From assembly GCA_910586305.1 (NCBI GenBank), contig CAJUGS010000011.1, positions 10,091-74,090 of the forward strand: DNA of 64,000 nt. Reading direction: 5' to 3'. The notes beneath the pieces are model-generated. The model had not been told where the DNA came from and ran no database searches. It was given only the letters and a program-made list of their open reading frames with translations. A program made the position numbers and the translations under genes. The stretch is from an uncultured Duncaniella sp. Lineage in GTDB: Bacteria > Bacteroidota > Bacteroidia > Bacteroidales > Muribaculaceae. Numbering within the stretch: position 1 is the stretch's first letter; the number at the start of each line of letters is the position of its first letter. This document shows positions 27,921 through 35,904 of this stretch, in pieces.

Positions 27921-28379
27921 TGCTTTGTCGCCTTCAGGCATTACGCCGGGATAGGTGATAGCCTCGGTAGCTATGGTGTAGGTTAAGACCGTGTCGAGCA
28001 TCCTCAATTTGTAGTAGAAGTTATCTCGTGTCACTGCATATACGCCGCGTTGCTGTTCTGTGGCTTGAAGGAAAGAGTAGAGCGACGGCGGAAGCTGGTC
28101 GTAGATTAGCACTTCGGGAAGTGTGACTCCCTCGCCGTCGATATCAATCCACTTGTTCTCTTTGTCGAAAACGATAGTAGCACTGTTTTCCAATACGGCC
28201 TTATGTCCCCCGTCGGCTATGGGAGTCCAGCTCTTAACGCGCACGTTTGGGAAATACTGTGTGATAAATCCGGATACTGACGATGGGGTATCGTCGATAG
28301 CGTCGGAGGCACATGATGTCGCGCCAAACATGAAAAGCGCGACAATAAGAATGAGAAGACAATTGACAGACGATTTCAT
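27912..28379 (-). CDS. PepSY-like (BLIP/DUF2874-type) lipoprotein
   Basis: A 155-residue lipoprotein: signal peptide with lipobox ATSC and then a short PepSY-like repeat unit. The part SSVSGFITQYFPNVRVKSW followed by VLENSATIVFDKENKWIDID matches by eye the Bacteroidetes family in which small periplasmic domains of this type (putative beta-lactamase-inhibitor-like, PepSY-like) occur singly or in tandem. Function unknown. Stands alone on its strand; it overlaps the 3' end of the convergent NSS gene by 9 nt. Confidence 0.75.
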   Translation of the reverse strand: MKSSVNCLLILIVALFMFGATSCASDAIDDTPSSVSGFITQYFPNVRVKSWTPIADGGHKAVLENSATIVFDKENKWIDIDGEGVTLPEVLIYDQLPPSLYSFLQATEQQRGVYAVTRDNFYYKLRMLDTVLTYTIATEAITYPGVMPEGDKASE

Positions 28380-28517
28380 GAGTAATGTGTGTTTTTGATA
28401 CTATTTTAACAACCGCTCCGGTTAAAAAGTTTAAATTTCAGATAATTAAGCAAAAACTACACAACCCTTGAAACGACATGGCGGTTTTATGTTCATAATA
28501 CCTAAAAGCGAATTGTC

Positions 28518-28631
28518 ATGGAAAGAATCGTCAAACAGTCGGCAGTAGAAGCCGTCGTTAAAAGTGCATACGAGAAATACAAAGACTACAAGGTGGAGGG
28601 TTCGGCAATCGACCCGCGTAGGAAATTCTAA
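28518..28631 (+). CDS. Small 37-residue ORF or gene fragment
   Basis: ATG to TAA, beginning MERIVKQSAVEAVVKSAYEK and ending in IDPRRKF. The amphipathic start and the YEKYKDYKVEG stretch vaguely recall the first residues of glutaminase A, so it could be the N-terminal stub of a lost gene, but the likeness is weak and based on memory. Equally it may be a small free-standing protein. No promoter with both elements was found upstream. Confidence 0.35.
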   Translation: MERIVKQSAVEAVVKSAYEKYKDYKVEGSAIDPRRKF

Positions 28632-28639
28632 AACCGCAC

Positions 28640-28735
28640 AAGGATAGCATAGTGGGTCTCACGCTCATTGCGTGGGCTGCTATTGTTACATCTGTGCAAA
28701 TGGTTTCCTACGACCTTCAAACTACGACGTGACAT
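28640..28735 (+). repeat. Hairpin-rich non-coding stretch
   Basis: ATAGCA (28646 region) and TGCTAT (28676 region) enclose a CACGC-tcatt-GCGTG hairpin, followed by a direct repeat TACGAC. It follows the 37-codon frame directly. It may be a terminator-like or repeated intergenic element; I could not identify it. Confidence 0.35.
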
Positions 28736-28800
28736 AGTTGGCTCACGTATTCTTTTTATAACTAATCTCTCCATTGAGCCAATAGAGAAACATCACGAAC

Positions 28801-28896
28801 ATGAAGAAAATCACTGACTATCTGCTTGTGGTTGTGATGCTTTTCGCTTTATAATGCTGCTCAAATGACGATGAGCCCAAACATATAAATCTATGA
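28801..28896 (+). pseudogene. Broken lipoprotein gene remnant (stop codon in the lipobox)
   Basis: ATG AAG AAA opens a typical signal peptide (MKKITDYLLVVVMLFAL), then TAA at 28852-28854 interrupts it exactly before the Cys-Cys-Ser of the lipobox; the frame continues CCSNDDEPK and stops for good at 28894-28896. The SNDDEP tail is typical of Bacteroidetes lipoproteins. The simplest reading is a point mutation in, and truncation of, a former lipoprotein gene. A sequencing error could explain the first stop but not the short length. Confidence 0.7.
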
Positions 28897-28957
28897 CTTT
28901 TGAATAACCATCGCAAATCATGGATTCTTTTGTTCAACAATCAGTATATAGTATATT

Positions 28958-29794
28958 ATGCATATAAATTTTTCAAAAGCCTCTTGGCTTCGGTTTAAAA
29001 TTGCTATTCTTCTATCAGTGTCTGTTCTGGCAGTAAGTTGCGATAGGGAAGAAGATGATTTAATTCCTCAGCCAACCGAAACAAGTACAATTATATCCGG
29101 TCATATCGAAACGCCTGAAGGAAAACCGTTGTCGGGAATTTCGGTATCGGTTGACTTCAAAGTCACAGGGCTATTCGGCACATCCGTAATTCACAAAGCC
29201 AAAGGCACGACTGATAAGTCGGGTTTTTACAAAATATTCTTTGATGCAAGTAATGAAATTGGTCAGGGAATGCATAGTGGTTATGTTTTTTCAGTAGATT
29301 TTTCTTCCCTTTCTCAAGATGACTATATTATCTCTGAAAAGCTCGATTATGGCTTTACCGCTATAAAAGGAGAATGGAGTGGGAGCACGATTAAGTGTGA
29401 CTTTACCATCCCACACAAAAAGCTCGTCAATGTCACGGTGGCCAACAGTGGTATTTCTATACTCAATGGAGAATATGCTGTTAAAAACGAGTTCCCCTAT
29501 CTAACAGTTGCAGGCTATCTGCTTGATGCCAAGAACCCATGGAATGACGTAGCTATATGGCACATATACGAAAGCGTAGAGATGCCGATGAATGGAACAA
29601 TCTCTGTGACAATGCCTTGTGCCCTTAACGGTAAAAATTCACTCAGGCTTGTTTATCATGGTGACGAGTCAATCGGCTATCCGAATGGTATCCCCGCCAG
29701 TGAAGCTAAAACAGTTGAAATAACAGATAAATTCAACGACACGATAGAGTTAAATTATAGAACTCCTGACCCTGTCAACCGTTGGGATAATTAA
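28958..29794 (+). CDS. Orphan lipoprotein with carboxypeptidase-regulatory-like domain
   Basis: A 278-residue lipoprotein with signal peptide and lipobox AVSC (Cys28). After a DREEDD acidic linker comes a beta-sandwich of the carboxypeptidase-regulatory type (about 43-110: IISGHIETPEGKPLSGISVSV ... TTDKSGFYKIFF), commonly found at the start of TonB-dependent receptors and surface lipoproteins. The rest (about 140-278) is not recognised. Its codons are visibly AT-richer than those of neighbours, and it lies in a decayed stretch, both signs of an accessory or acquired gene. It is followed by a terminator. Function unknown. Confidence 0.75.
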   Translation: MHINFSKASWLRFKIAILLSVSVLAVSCDREEDDLIPQPTETSTIISGHIETPEGKPLSGISVSVDFKVTGLFGTSVIHKAKGTTDKSGFYKIFFDASNEIGQGMHSGYVFSVDFSSLSQDDYIISEKLDYGFTAIKGEWSGSTIKCDFTIPHKKLVNVTVANSGISILNGEYAVKNEFPYLTVAGYLLDAKNPWNDVAIWHIYESVEMPMNGTISVTMPCALNGKNSLRLVYHGDESIGYPNGIPASEAKTVEITDKFNDTIELNYRTPDPVNRWDN

Positions 29795-29800
29795 TCATTT

Positions 29801-29828
29801 TCCTCGGCAATCGCCGGGGATTTTTTTT
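29801..29828 (+). terminator. Terminator after the orphan lipoprotein gene
   Basis: TCCTCGGC (29801-29808) pairs with GCCGGGGA (29813-29820, one G-T pair) around a 4-nt loop, followed by eight T. Confidence 0.85.
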
Positions 29829-30107
29829 GTACTCATCGCCCCGATAACGGTTTTCATATGGATTCCACATAATTTTAGGCTGAACCATTGGAATACACTC
29901 ACTCCGTCAAAAGTCAGAATGAAACGGTGCTTCTCTTTCGGGTCGCGTTCGAGTTTTGCCTCGAGAATATTGCTGATTGTGTTCCGGAGACATAAATGCC
30001 CCACGAAGAGCAATCGTATCATAATACAAGATGCCATGCTCCAATCCCAAACGAACCATTGCCGTGGAATAGGTGTCTGCTTTTTAAAAAGAATCGTTTT
30101 GGTGAAC

Positions 30108-30126
30108 AAAACAGACTGTCTGTTTT
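30108..30126. repeat. Perfect palindrome overlapping the -33 region of the 30163 gene
   Basis: AAAACAGAC-T-GTCTGTTTT: two perfect 9-nt arms with a single central base. Its centre is 21 nt upstream of the -7 box, where RNA polymerase would contact -33, so an operator is plausible. The following T-rich run also allows a terminator reading. Confidence 0.5.
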
Positions 30127-30137
30127 TTATTTTTTTA

Positions 30138-30145
30138 TAACTTTG
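30138..30145 (+). promoter_or_regulatory. Candidate -7 box for the beta-barrel protein operon
   Basis: TAACTTTG matches TAnnTTTG and lies 17 nt upstream of the ATG at 30163. There is no TTTG at the expected distance; the palindrome occupies that place. Confidence 0.5.
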
Positions 30146-30162
30146 CACATTATAATCATCAC

Positions 30163-30831
30163 ATGAGACGCCTACTGTTAATCTCAATACTCACAATCTG
30201 TGTGTCTGTCTCTGCCGTTGCTGGCAGTGGCTTTAATCATGGCGATGAAAAGGCCTCGCGATTCAGAATAGGAATGAATCTGCAGTTCACATCCCACAGC
30301 TCGTGGCAGATAGATTTCGGATGTCACTATATGCTCAGTCCTTATGTCGGGCTTGGTGGAAGTGTGGGTGGATGGAGGCAGTTTCGTTCTCCCATCTCTC
30401 CGGAAGGACCGAATTGGTGGGTGCTTAGAAGCGACAGACACCCATCTAATGTGTTCTTGCGACCGTCGGTACTTCTGATGACCGGTGAGTTGATAAGGAT
30501 TGGTAAGGTGGGATTTGGACTGACTGCCTGTCCGGGAGTACAGCTTAATGTGCCGCATCAGAGGGTGGCTATAGAAATTGCAAATAACTGGGACTATACC
30601 GACAATGTGAAAGTGAGCACTACAAAAGGCGAGTGGATTGCCGTAGATTGCCGCGCAGGTCTATATATGCACGCCGGTCCGGTCTATCTCCAAGCGGGCT
30701 ATGTGGCTTCGAGTCTGAACATCTATGGTATGTATCGCAATCTCGAGTACAATCACGTTTCGTTCAAAGAGTTCTATCCTCACAGCAGCTGGCTGCAAGG
30801 AGGTTATGTCACAGTATCTTACAATTTTTAA
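30163..30831 (+). CDS. Outer-membrane beta-barrel-like protein, exported
   Basis: A 222-residue protein with a clear signal peptide (MRRLLLISILTICVSVSAVAG) and alternating hydrophobic/polar strands ending in aromatic residues (WQIDFGCHYMLSPYVGLGGSVGGW; GYVTVSYNF at the very C-terminus). The terminal phenylalanine is typical of outer-membrane barrels. Eight strands would fit the length. No specific family was recognised. The next gene starts 1 nt after its stop, so it leads a small operon. Confidence 0.75.
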   Translation: MRRLLLISILTICVSVSAVAGSGFNHGDEKASRFRIGMNLQFTSHSSWQIDFGCHYMLSPYVGLGGSVGGWRQFRSPISPEGPNWWVLRSDRHPSNVFLRPSVLLMTGELIRIGKVGFGLTACPGVQLNVPHQRVAIEIANNWDYTDNVKVSTTKGEWIAVDCRAGLYMHAGPVYLQAGYVASSLNIYGMYRNLEYNHVSFKEFYPHSSWLQGGYVTVSYNF

Positions 30832-30832
30832 T

Positions 30833-31681
30833 ATGAGTGCAACCGACAATATATCATCATTCTTATCCCGAGTCGGACTCACGGCCAAGAGTCTGGTGAA
30901 ATTGGCCCTTTCTTCAAGGAAGTGTGACATAAAGCCCGTGGCTGTAGGCGACGAGAGACTGATAGTGATGGGTAACGGCCCATCACTCAAGAAAAATATA
31001 GAGGAGAATATGAATGTTCTCACTTCGTCGCCTACGATGGCTGTAAACTTTGCCGGCAATGCTGATGAATTTACACGTCTGCGTCCGGATTTCTATATCC
31101 TTGCCGATCCGCATTTTTTTGAAGGAAGAGGAACGGATCCCAATGTCGACCGTCTGTTCTCGCGTCTGGCCTCCGAGGTTGACTGGGATATGACTCTGTT
31201 TATTCCCGTCGGCCGAGATTTGCATAATCTTGTCGGTGAAAACGGTCATATCCGCATCAAGCAGTTCAATCCCGTGGGGGTAGAGGGCTTCAAAATTGTC
31301 GAGGATTTAGCTTTTCGCTCGGGTAGGGGGATGCCTCGTCCTCGCAATGTGCTTATTCCTGCGATTATGGTTGGAATGTTGCTTGGATTCAAGGAAATAT
31401 TCATTGTAGGAGCTGACCACACATGGACACGTACTCTCGAAGTCGACGAAAATAATACGGTGGTATCGGTCCAGCCGCATTTCTACAAGGACAACAGTGA
31501 GGAGAAGGCGCGTGTGACAAGTGTCTATCGCAATGTCAGACTTCACGACATACTTCTCTCGATGCATCTCGCGTTCAAGAGCTACCACGCCATAGCCCGT
31601 TATGCCGGGGATACGGGTGTGAAGATATTCAATGCCACCCCCGGCTCATTTATCGACGCATTTCAAAGAAAAAATATATGA
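30833..31681 (+). CDS. DUF115 / MptE-like domain protein
   Basis: A 282-residue protein from the start MSATDNISSFLSR, one nucleotide after the previous stop; the frame continues upstream into the barrel gene, but those residues are a shadow of it. The motif LIVMGNGPSLKKNI and the later FYILADPHFFEGRGTD, together with IFIVGADHTW, match the DUF115 family (related to archaeal 6-hydroxymethylpterin diphosphokinase MptE and to bacterial Maf glycosyltransferases). In bacteria such genes usually lie in surface-glycan loci, so a role in glycan or sugar-nucleotide chemistry is possible but unproven. Overlaps the peroxiredoxin gene by 4 nt. Confidence 0.75.
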   Translation: MSATDNISSFLSRVGLTAKSLVKLALSSRKCDIKPVAVGDERLIVMGNGPSLKKNIEENMNVLTSSPTMAVNFAGNADEFTRLRPDFYILADPHFFEGRGTDPNVDRLFSRLASEVDWDMTLFIPVGRDLHNLVGENGHIRIKQFNPVGVEGFKIVEDLAFRSGRGMPRPRNVLIPAIMVGMLLGFKEIFIVGADHTWTRTLEVDENNTVVSVQPHFYKDNSEEKARVTSVYRNVRLHDILLSMHLAFKSYHAIARYAGDTGVKIFNATPGSFIDAFQRKNI

Positions 31682-32130
31682 TTGAACCAGGAACCAAAAT
31701 CCCAGACCTCCTCGGAGTTGACCAGGACGGTCGTGAAGTGAGACTTAGCGAATATCCGGGTCGTAAGATCGCGCTCTATTTCTATCCCAAAGACTCGACA
31801 TCAGGATGCACTGCACAGGCCTGCAATCTACGTGACAACTATCAATCGTTGCTTGATGCTGGCTACCAAGTGATAGGTGTAAGTGTAGATTCTGCCGATT
31901 CTCACAAAAAATTTATAGCCAAGAATTCGCTCCCGTTCCCTCTGATTACCGATGGTGATCACAAGCTTGTTGAGCAGATGGGAGTGTGGGGTGAGAAATC
32001 AATGTATGGCCGTAAGTATATGGGTACATTCCGCACTACTTTCATCGTAGACTCGGACGGTACCGTGGAAAGGGTCATAACCCCCAAGCAGGTGAAGACC
32101 AAGGACCATGCAGCCCAGATTTTAGGCTGA
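31678..32130 (+). CDS. bcp: Thioredoxin-dependent peroxiredoxin, PrxQ/Bcp type
   Basis: Peroxiredoxin of 150 residues reducing hydroperoxides at the expense of thioredoxin. The active-site stretch FYPKDSTSGCTAQACNLRD has the peroxidatic Cys44 and the resolving Cys49 five residues later, the PrxQ pattern. Its ATG overlaps the TGA of the DUF115 gene (ATGA), showing translational coupling with an otherwise unrelated protein. Cytoplasmic, without a signal peptide. Confidence 0.93.
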   Translation: MIEPGTKIPDLLGVDQDGREVRLSEYPGRKIALYFYPKDSTSGCTAQACNLRDNYQSLLDAGYQVIGVSVDSADSHKKFIAKNSLPFPLITDGDHKLVEQMGVWGEKSMYGRKYMGTFRTTFIVDSDGTVERVITPKQVKTKDHAAQILG

Positions 32131-32151
32131 CAGGAACCAAGTAACACACAG

Positions 32152-32200
32152 TATGTCCGGAAACGCCAGGTCGATAGACTTCGGGGCACTTCCGGACATA
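32152..32200. terminator. Hairpin between bcp and the efflux operon
   Basis: TATGTCCGGAA (32152-32162) and TTCCGGACATA (32190-32200) form a perfect 11-bp stem around a 27-nt loop. It separates convergent genes and probably ends both transcripts; the T-run is weak. Confidence 0.65.
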
Positions 32201-32223
32201 TTGTTGTTTATCCCTGTTGGACT

Positions 32224-33528
32224 TTATCGGTTGTAGAATTCCAGTATTCTTCGTCTCAAAATCATCTCATATTTTGCCTGGACTTGCTGTGACAGTGTGG
32301 TGATATAGGTGGAGCGTGTCTGTTCCCACTCTGTGGCGTTGGCTTTGCCATAGGTGTATTTCTCGGTCATTGCATCCAGCGCTGCTTTGGCTGCTTCGAC
32401 AGCTGTCTTTGAGGCCTCATATTTTTTCTGTGCTCCCGTAGCCTGGCTGTGGGCCTGTCTGATTGTCTTGAGCAGGTCGTTCTCATTGCGGTCCAGCTCT
32501 ATCTGTGCCGCTATGCGTCGCACACGTGCCTGCCGGATGTTGTTTCTGGTCTGGAAGGCATCGAATATTGGTACGGATACCGTGAACCCAAGCGTTTTGG
32601 CAAAATTTTCACGCATCTGTCGTCCGAATGAGATGTTTTCCATTCCCGACAGTGTGTAGTAGTTGCTTGATAAGCCGGAATTGAAATATACTCTCGGGAA
32701 ATATCCTGTCTTGGCCACCGAGATGGCATGGTCGGCCAGTCCGACCTGTGCACGGGAGGCGAGTATGGAATTATTGTTTTCGAGCGCACGGGCATATACG
32801 CTGTCCGATGTAGGAAGGACAGCCTCGTCGGTTTCATCCACCGGGGTTATGTCAAATCCGGCTGTATCCTCGAGTTCAAGGGCTCTTGTGAGATCTATCA
32901 TGGCAAGCTCGTAGTCATTGCGGGCATTTACGAGTCTCACCTCGTTGGTCGCTACTTGCGCCTTGGCCTGGAGCACGTCCACTTCCGGCACTTTCCCTGC
33001 CTCAAGCAGTGTGTTCTGGCGCTCGAGTTGCACGGAGGACAGGCGAAGCTCTTCTTCGGCCACAGCTACGAGCTCTCGGTTGTAGAGAGCCTGGAGATAA
33101 TAGGCCATGACGGAGAGTGTCACCTGGTCGCGGGCTGCATCCACTCCGAGATTGAGAGCGGCCAGTGAGGCCTGTGCCTGCCGTAGCTGGCGCAGCGCGC
33201 TGAGTCCTTGGAAGATGGGAAGTGAAAGCTGGGCATTCCACCCAAACGATGACGTATTACGGTTGGCATATGTGTTGTCTGATGTAAGACCACGTCCGAA
33301 ATCCCAGTTTTGAGCAGCATTTGCACTTACTGTCGGAAGGAAACGGTCTTTAGCCTCGGTCACCGAGAGGTCGCCTTTGTAGCGTTCAAGCAAGGCCGAT
33401 CTCACATCGACGTTGTGGTCCACGGCATATGCGATACAACTGTCGAGACTCCAAGAAGTGGCGGCAGCTCCAAGACTAACAGCCAGTGAAATAGCTGTGA
33501 CAGAGTTGCGAAGGAATGACGTATACAT
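32224..33528 (-). CDS. TolC family outer-membrane efflux protein
   Basis: Outer-membrane channel of the TolC family, 434 residues, with a signal peptide (about 1-25) and the two repeated helix-rich OEP domains: coiled-coil stretches such as LRQLRQAQASLAALNLGVDA and NIRQARVRRIAAQIELDRN. It begins 2 nt after the adaptor gene stop and is last in a five-gene operon (ATPase, permease, permease, adaptor, channel), which together form a tripartite exporter of the MacAB-TolC kind. Confidence 0.92.
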   Translation of the reverse strand: MYTSFLRNSVTAISLAVSLGAAATSWSLDSCIAYAVDHNVDVRSALLERYKGDLSVTEAKDRFLPTVSANAAQNWDFGRGLTSDNTYANRNTSSFGWNAQLSLPIFQGLSALRQLRQAQASLAALNLGVDAARDQVTLSVMAYYLQALYNRELVAVAEEELRLSSVQLERQNTLLEAGKVPEVDVLQAKAQVATNEVRLVNARNDYELAMIDLTRALELEDTAGFDITPVDETDEAVLPTSDSVYARALENNNSILASRAQVGLADHAISVAKTGYFPRVYFNSGLSSNYYTLSGMENISFGRQMRENFAKTLGFTVSVPIFDAFQTRNNIRQARVRRIAAQIELDRNENDLLKTIRQAHSQATGAQKKYEASKTAVEAAKAALDAMTEKYTYGKANATEWEQTRSTYITTLSQQVQAKYEMILRRRILEFYNR

Positions 33529-33530
33529 GA

Positions 33531-34631
33531 TTATTTCGTGTTGACAGCAATACCACGCAGACGTGATGTCGCTGTGATTCCTGATTTTATTTGTATATTG
33601 ATACCGTCCGATGTCCCGGTGGTGATTGCCTGTCGTTCGAATTTTTGAGACTTTACTGAATCAGTGAGCACGTAGACATATGTGCTGTCTCCTGTCCATT
33701 CTATCACGCTCTCTGGAATGGTGAGCACATCTTCGACTTTACTGAGCGATACTGTGGCGTTTGCGCTGTATCCGGCTCGGAGCTGCCGGTCTTCGGGCAC
33801 AGTGATAGCCGCCTTTATCTCAAATGTATTAGCGCCATTGGTCTCTGTGCCTTTGGGCGCGATGTTCTCAATAGTAGCATTGAGACTAAGGTCGGGGAGT
33901 GCTCCGATTGATATCGTCATAGGTTGTCCCACAAAGAGAAGGCCGACTTCTGTCTCGTCGACTTTGCCTTTGAAAATCAGATTGTTCATATCTGCCACGG
34001 TTGCTACTGTGGTTCCGTCGTTCATTGTGTTTGCCTGTATCACCGACGAGCCTACCTTGACAGGGACATCAAGCACCAAGCCGGTTGTAGTGGCTCGTAC
34101 AAGTGTGTTGCTTTCTTTTGCGTTATTTTTAGAGAAACCCTCCTTCACAATGGAATATTCATCCTGAGCAGCGGCAAGTTCGGCTTTTGCCTGTGCGAGA
34201 GTCGTGGCCGAAGTCTCCTGCTCTTCACGACTGATTACTTTCTTGTCATACAGCATTGTGTTACGCTCATGCTTGGCTTTGGCATCTTCCAACGCTATTT
34301 GGGCCGATTTGATACGCGCAACAGCCTGTGATAAGGAAGTCTCGTTGGGAACGATTTTGATTCTGGCCACTACATCACCCTCTTTCACCATGTCGCCGGC
34401 CTCCACGTTGATTTCGGATATGATTCCCGATACTTGCGGCTTTATTTCGATTTCGTCGCGAGGTTCTATTTTGCCTGTGAGCACCGTGGTGCGTTCTATA
34501 TTGCCAAGTGTGGGGCTGACAATCTCATATGTTGTCTCCTTGGGACGTGAGTTGAGGTAGAGATAGACGAATGTGCCTATGAAGATGACTGCAATAATCA
34601 CCCAGAGCATAATCTTCGCAAACTTTTTCAT
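33531..34631 (-). CDS. Efflux periplasmic adaptor subunit (MacA/HlyD-like)
   Basis: Membrane-fusion protein, 366 residues: one N-terminal anchor helix (about 7-26), a barrel-sandwich/biotinyl-lipoyl half-motif (EIKPQVSGIISEINVEAGDMVKEG), an alpha-helical hairpin (about 100-170), the second lipoyl half (LVRATTTGLVLDVPVKVGSSV) and a beta-barrel part. It connects the inner-membrane permeases to the TolC-like channel encoded 2 nt downstream. Substrate not evident from sequence. Confidence 0.92.
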   Translation of the reverse strand: MKKFAKIMLWVIIAVIFIGTFVYLYLNSRPKETTYEIVSPTLGNIERTTVLTGKIEPRDEIEIKPQVSGIISEINVEAGDMVKEGDVVARIKIVPNETSLSQAVARIKSAQIALEDAKAKHERNTMLYDKKVISREEQETSATTLAQAKAELAAAQDEYSIVKEGFSKNNAKESNTLVRATTTGLVLDVPVKVGSSVIQANTMNDGTTVATVADMNNLIFKGKVDETEVGLLFVGQPMTISIGALPDLSLNATIENIAPKGTETNGANTFEIKAAITVPEDRQLRAGYSANATVSLSKVEDVLTIPESVIEWTGDSTYVYVLTDSVKSQKFERQAITTGTSDGINIQIKSGITATSRLRGIAVNTK

Positions 34632-34652
34632 ATTATTATATCTTCAGTTGGT

Positions 34653-35900
34653 TTATTTGTCGTTTAGCGCTTCGATTGGTTTGATTCTCATTGCCTTCAC
34701 GGCCGGTATGATGCCTGCGGCTGTTCCAAGCACGAGAAATGCAGCAAGGATCTCGGCTGCCTGTCCGAATGAAAGCTGGAAGGCTACATAAGTGTCATCT
34801 GGTCCGGTGAAAGCTTTTTCGGCACCTGCCAGTATGAGCACGGCAAATACAATTCCTCCGATTCCGGCTATTGTGGTAAGTACCATACTTTCGGAAAGAA
34901 TCTGCACTATTATATCGCGTGGCTTGGCCCCGATGGCTCGGCGTATTCCTATTTCATGGGTGCGTTCCCTCACAATAATCCACATTATATTTCCGACCCC
35001 TATCACTCCTGAGAGGAGGGTGCCAACTCCCACAAAAATAGCGAGAAGGCTTATTCCGAGAAATACGTTGTCGACCATTTCGAATTTCTCAGACACGTCA
35101 AAATATAGGATGGCCCCACTGTCTTCGGGATCAATCGGATGGTTGGAGGCAATCAGCCTGCACACGAGTTTCTCGAATGCTGACGGAGAATATCCGCTTT
35201 TTAGTGTCATCATGAAGAAGTCCACATCGTTGCCGAGATTGTAGCCTCGGCGCATTGTGTTGTAGGGAAGGAATATCGATTCGTCCATCTTTGCTCCGAT
35301 GTTAATTTCGGAAGTCTGACCCACTACTCCTATCACCTTATAATAGATGCCGTTTACTTCAATCTCCTTGCCCGAGGCACTCTCGGAACCGAATAGTTCG
35401 CTGGCCACTTCCTTTCCGATTACGCATACCTTCCTGTAGTTTGAGTTGTCGGCTTCGTTGAGGAATCGGCCTTCGTGTATTATAGGCTCGAAGATCTTGT
35501 CGTAGTTGCTTTCGACACCTGTCACCTGGGCGCTTTTCTTTTTCTGTCCGTACATTGCGTTGGCCCATTGTGTCACCACTGCCGAAGAGTTTTCGATCTG
35601 CGGAATGGCGCGACGTAGGTTGCTCACATCCAGTATGTCGAGCTTCACTTCCATTCCCTTGTTGAATCCGGCATAGTTCTTTGTGGTGCGTCCAGGAAAA
35701 ACTATTGCAACGTTTGTGGCAAAACCTTCGAAGTTTCTTGACATGAAGTGTTTGAGACCCTCCGATCCGCCTATGAGCAGTGCGAGTATGGCTGTGCCCC
35801 AGAATATTCCGAATCCTGTCATGAAGGTCCGGGTTTTGTTCTGGGCCAGTGTCGCGCCTATCTCACGCCAGTTTTCTATGTCAAATATTGGGTTTCGCAT
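34653..35900 (-). CDS. ABC transporter permease, MacB/FtsX family (second permease)
   Basis: MacB-type permease, 415 residues: one N-terminal helix (FMTGFGIFWGTAILALLIGG), a large periplasmic MacB-PCD domain (about 45-260) and three C-terminal helices in the FtsX domain (about 280-410, IMWIIVRERTHEIGIRRAIGAKPRDI). It lacks a fused ATPase, unlike E. coli MacB; the separate ATPase is at the start of the operon. It is paired with a paralogous permease 4 nt upstream, suggesting a heterodimer. Confidence 0.92.
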   Translation of the reverse strand: MRNPIFDIENWREIGATLAQNKTRTFMTGFGIFWGTAILALLIGGSEGLKHFMSRNFEGFATNVAIVFPGRTTKNYAGFNKGMEVKLDILDVSNLRRAIPQIENSSAVVTQWANAMYGQKKKSAQVTGVESNYDKIFEPIIHEGRFLNEADNSNYRKVCVIGKEVASELFGSESASGKEIEVNGIYYKVIGVVGQTSEINIGAKMDESIFLPYNTMRRGYNLGNDVDFFMMTLKSGYSPSAFEKLVCRLIASNHPIDPEDSGAILYFDVSEKFEMVDNVFLGISLLAIFVGVGTLLSGVIGVGNIMWIIVRERTHEIGIRRAIGAKPRDIIVQILSESMVLTTIAGIGGIVFAVLILAGAEKAFTGPDDTYVAFQLSFGQAAEILAAFLVLGTAAGIIPAVKAMRIKPIEALNDK

Positions 35901-35904
35901 TGGG

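Larger units (their letters stand above)
28380..28957. other. Gene-poor stretch with decayed fragments
   Basis: About 580 nt lacking any intact gene of normal size. It contains a 37-codon frame (28518-28631), a hairpin-rich stretch (28640-28735) and a lipoprotein start interrupted by a stop codon (28801-28896), all on the plus strand. Together these look like the debris of lost accessory genes. Confidence 0.6.
29829..30162. other. Unexplained intergenic stretch
   Basis: About 330 nt without a supported gene. A 130-codon frame on the minus strand (29795-30187, TTG start) crosses it but reads through the terminator and the next promoter and has no recognisable features. Downstream part holds the palindrome and -7 box for the gene at 30163. 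Confidence 0.5.

Noticed and set aside
28677..28732. Short frame through the hairpin-rich segment (VGLTLIAWAAIVTSV)
   Set aside because: No proper start codon context and the sequence is explained better by inverted repeats.
29795..30187. 130-codon minus-strand frame with TTG start
   Set aside because: It would read through the terminator at 29801-29828 and the -7 box of the opposite gene, has no signal, domain or promoter, and starts inside the coding region of the barrel protein.
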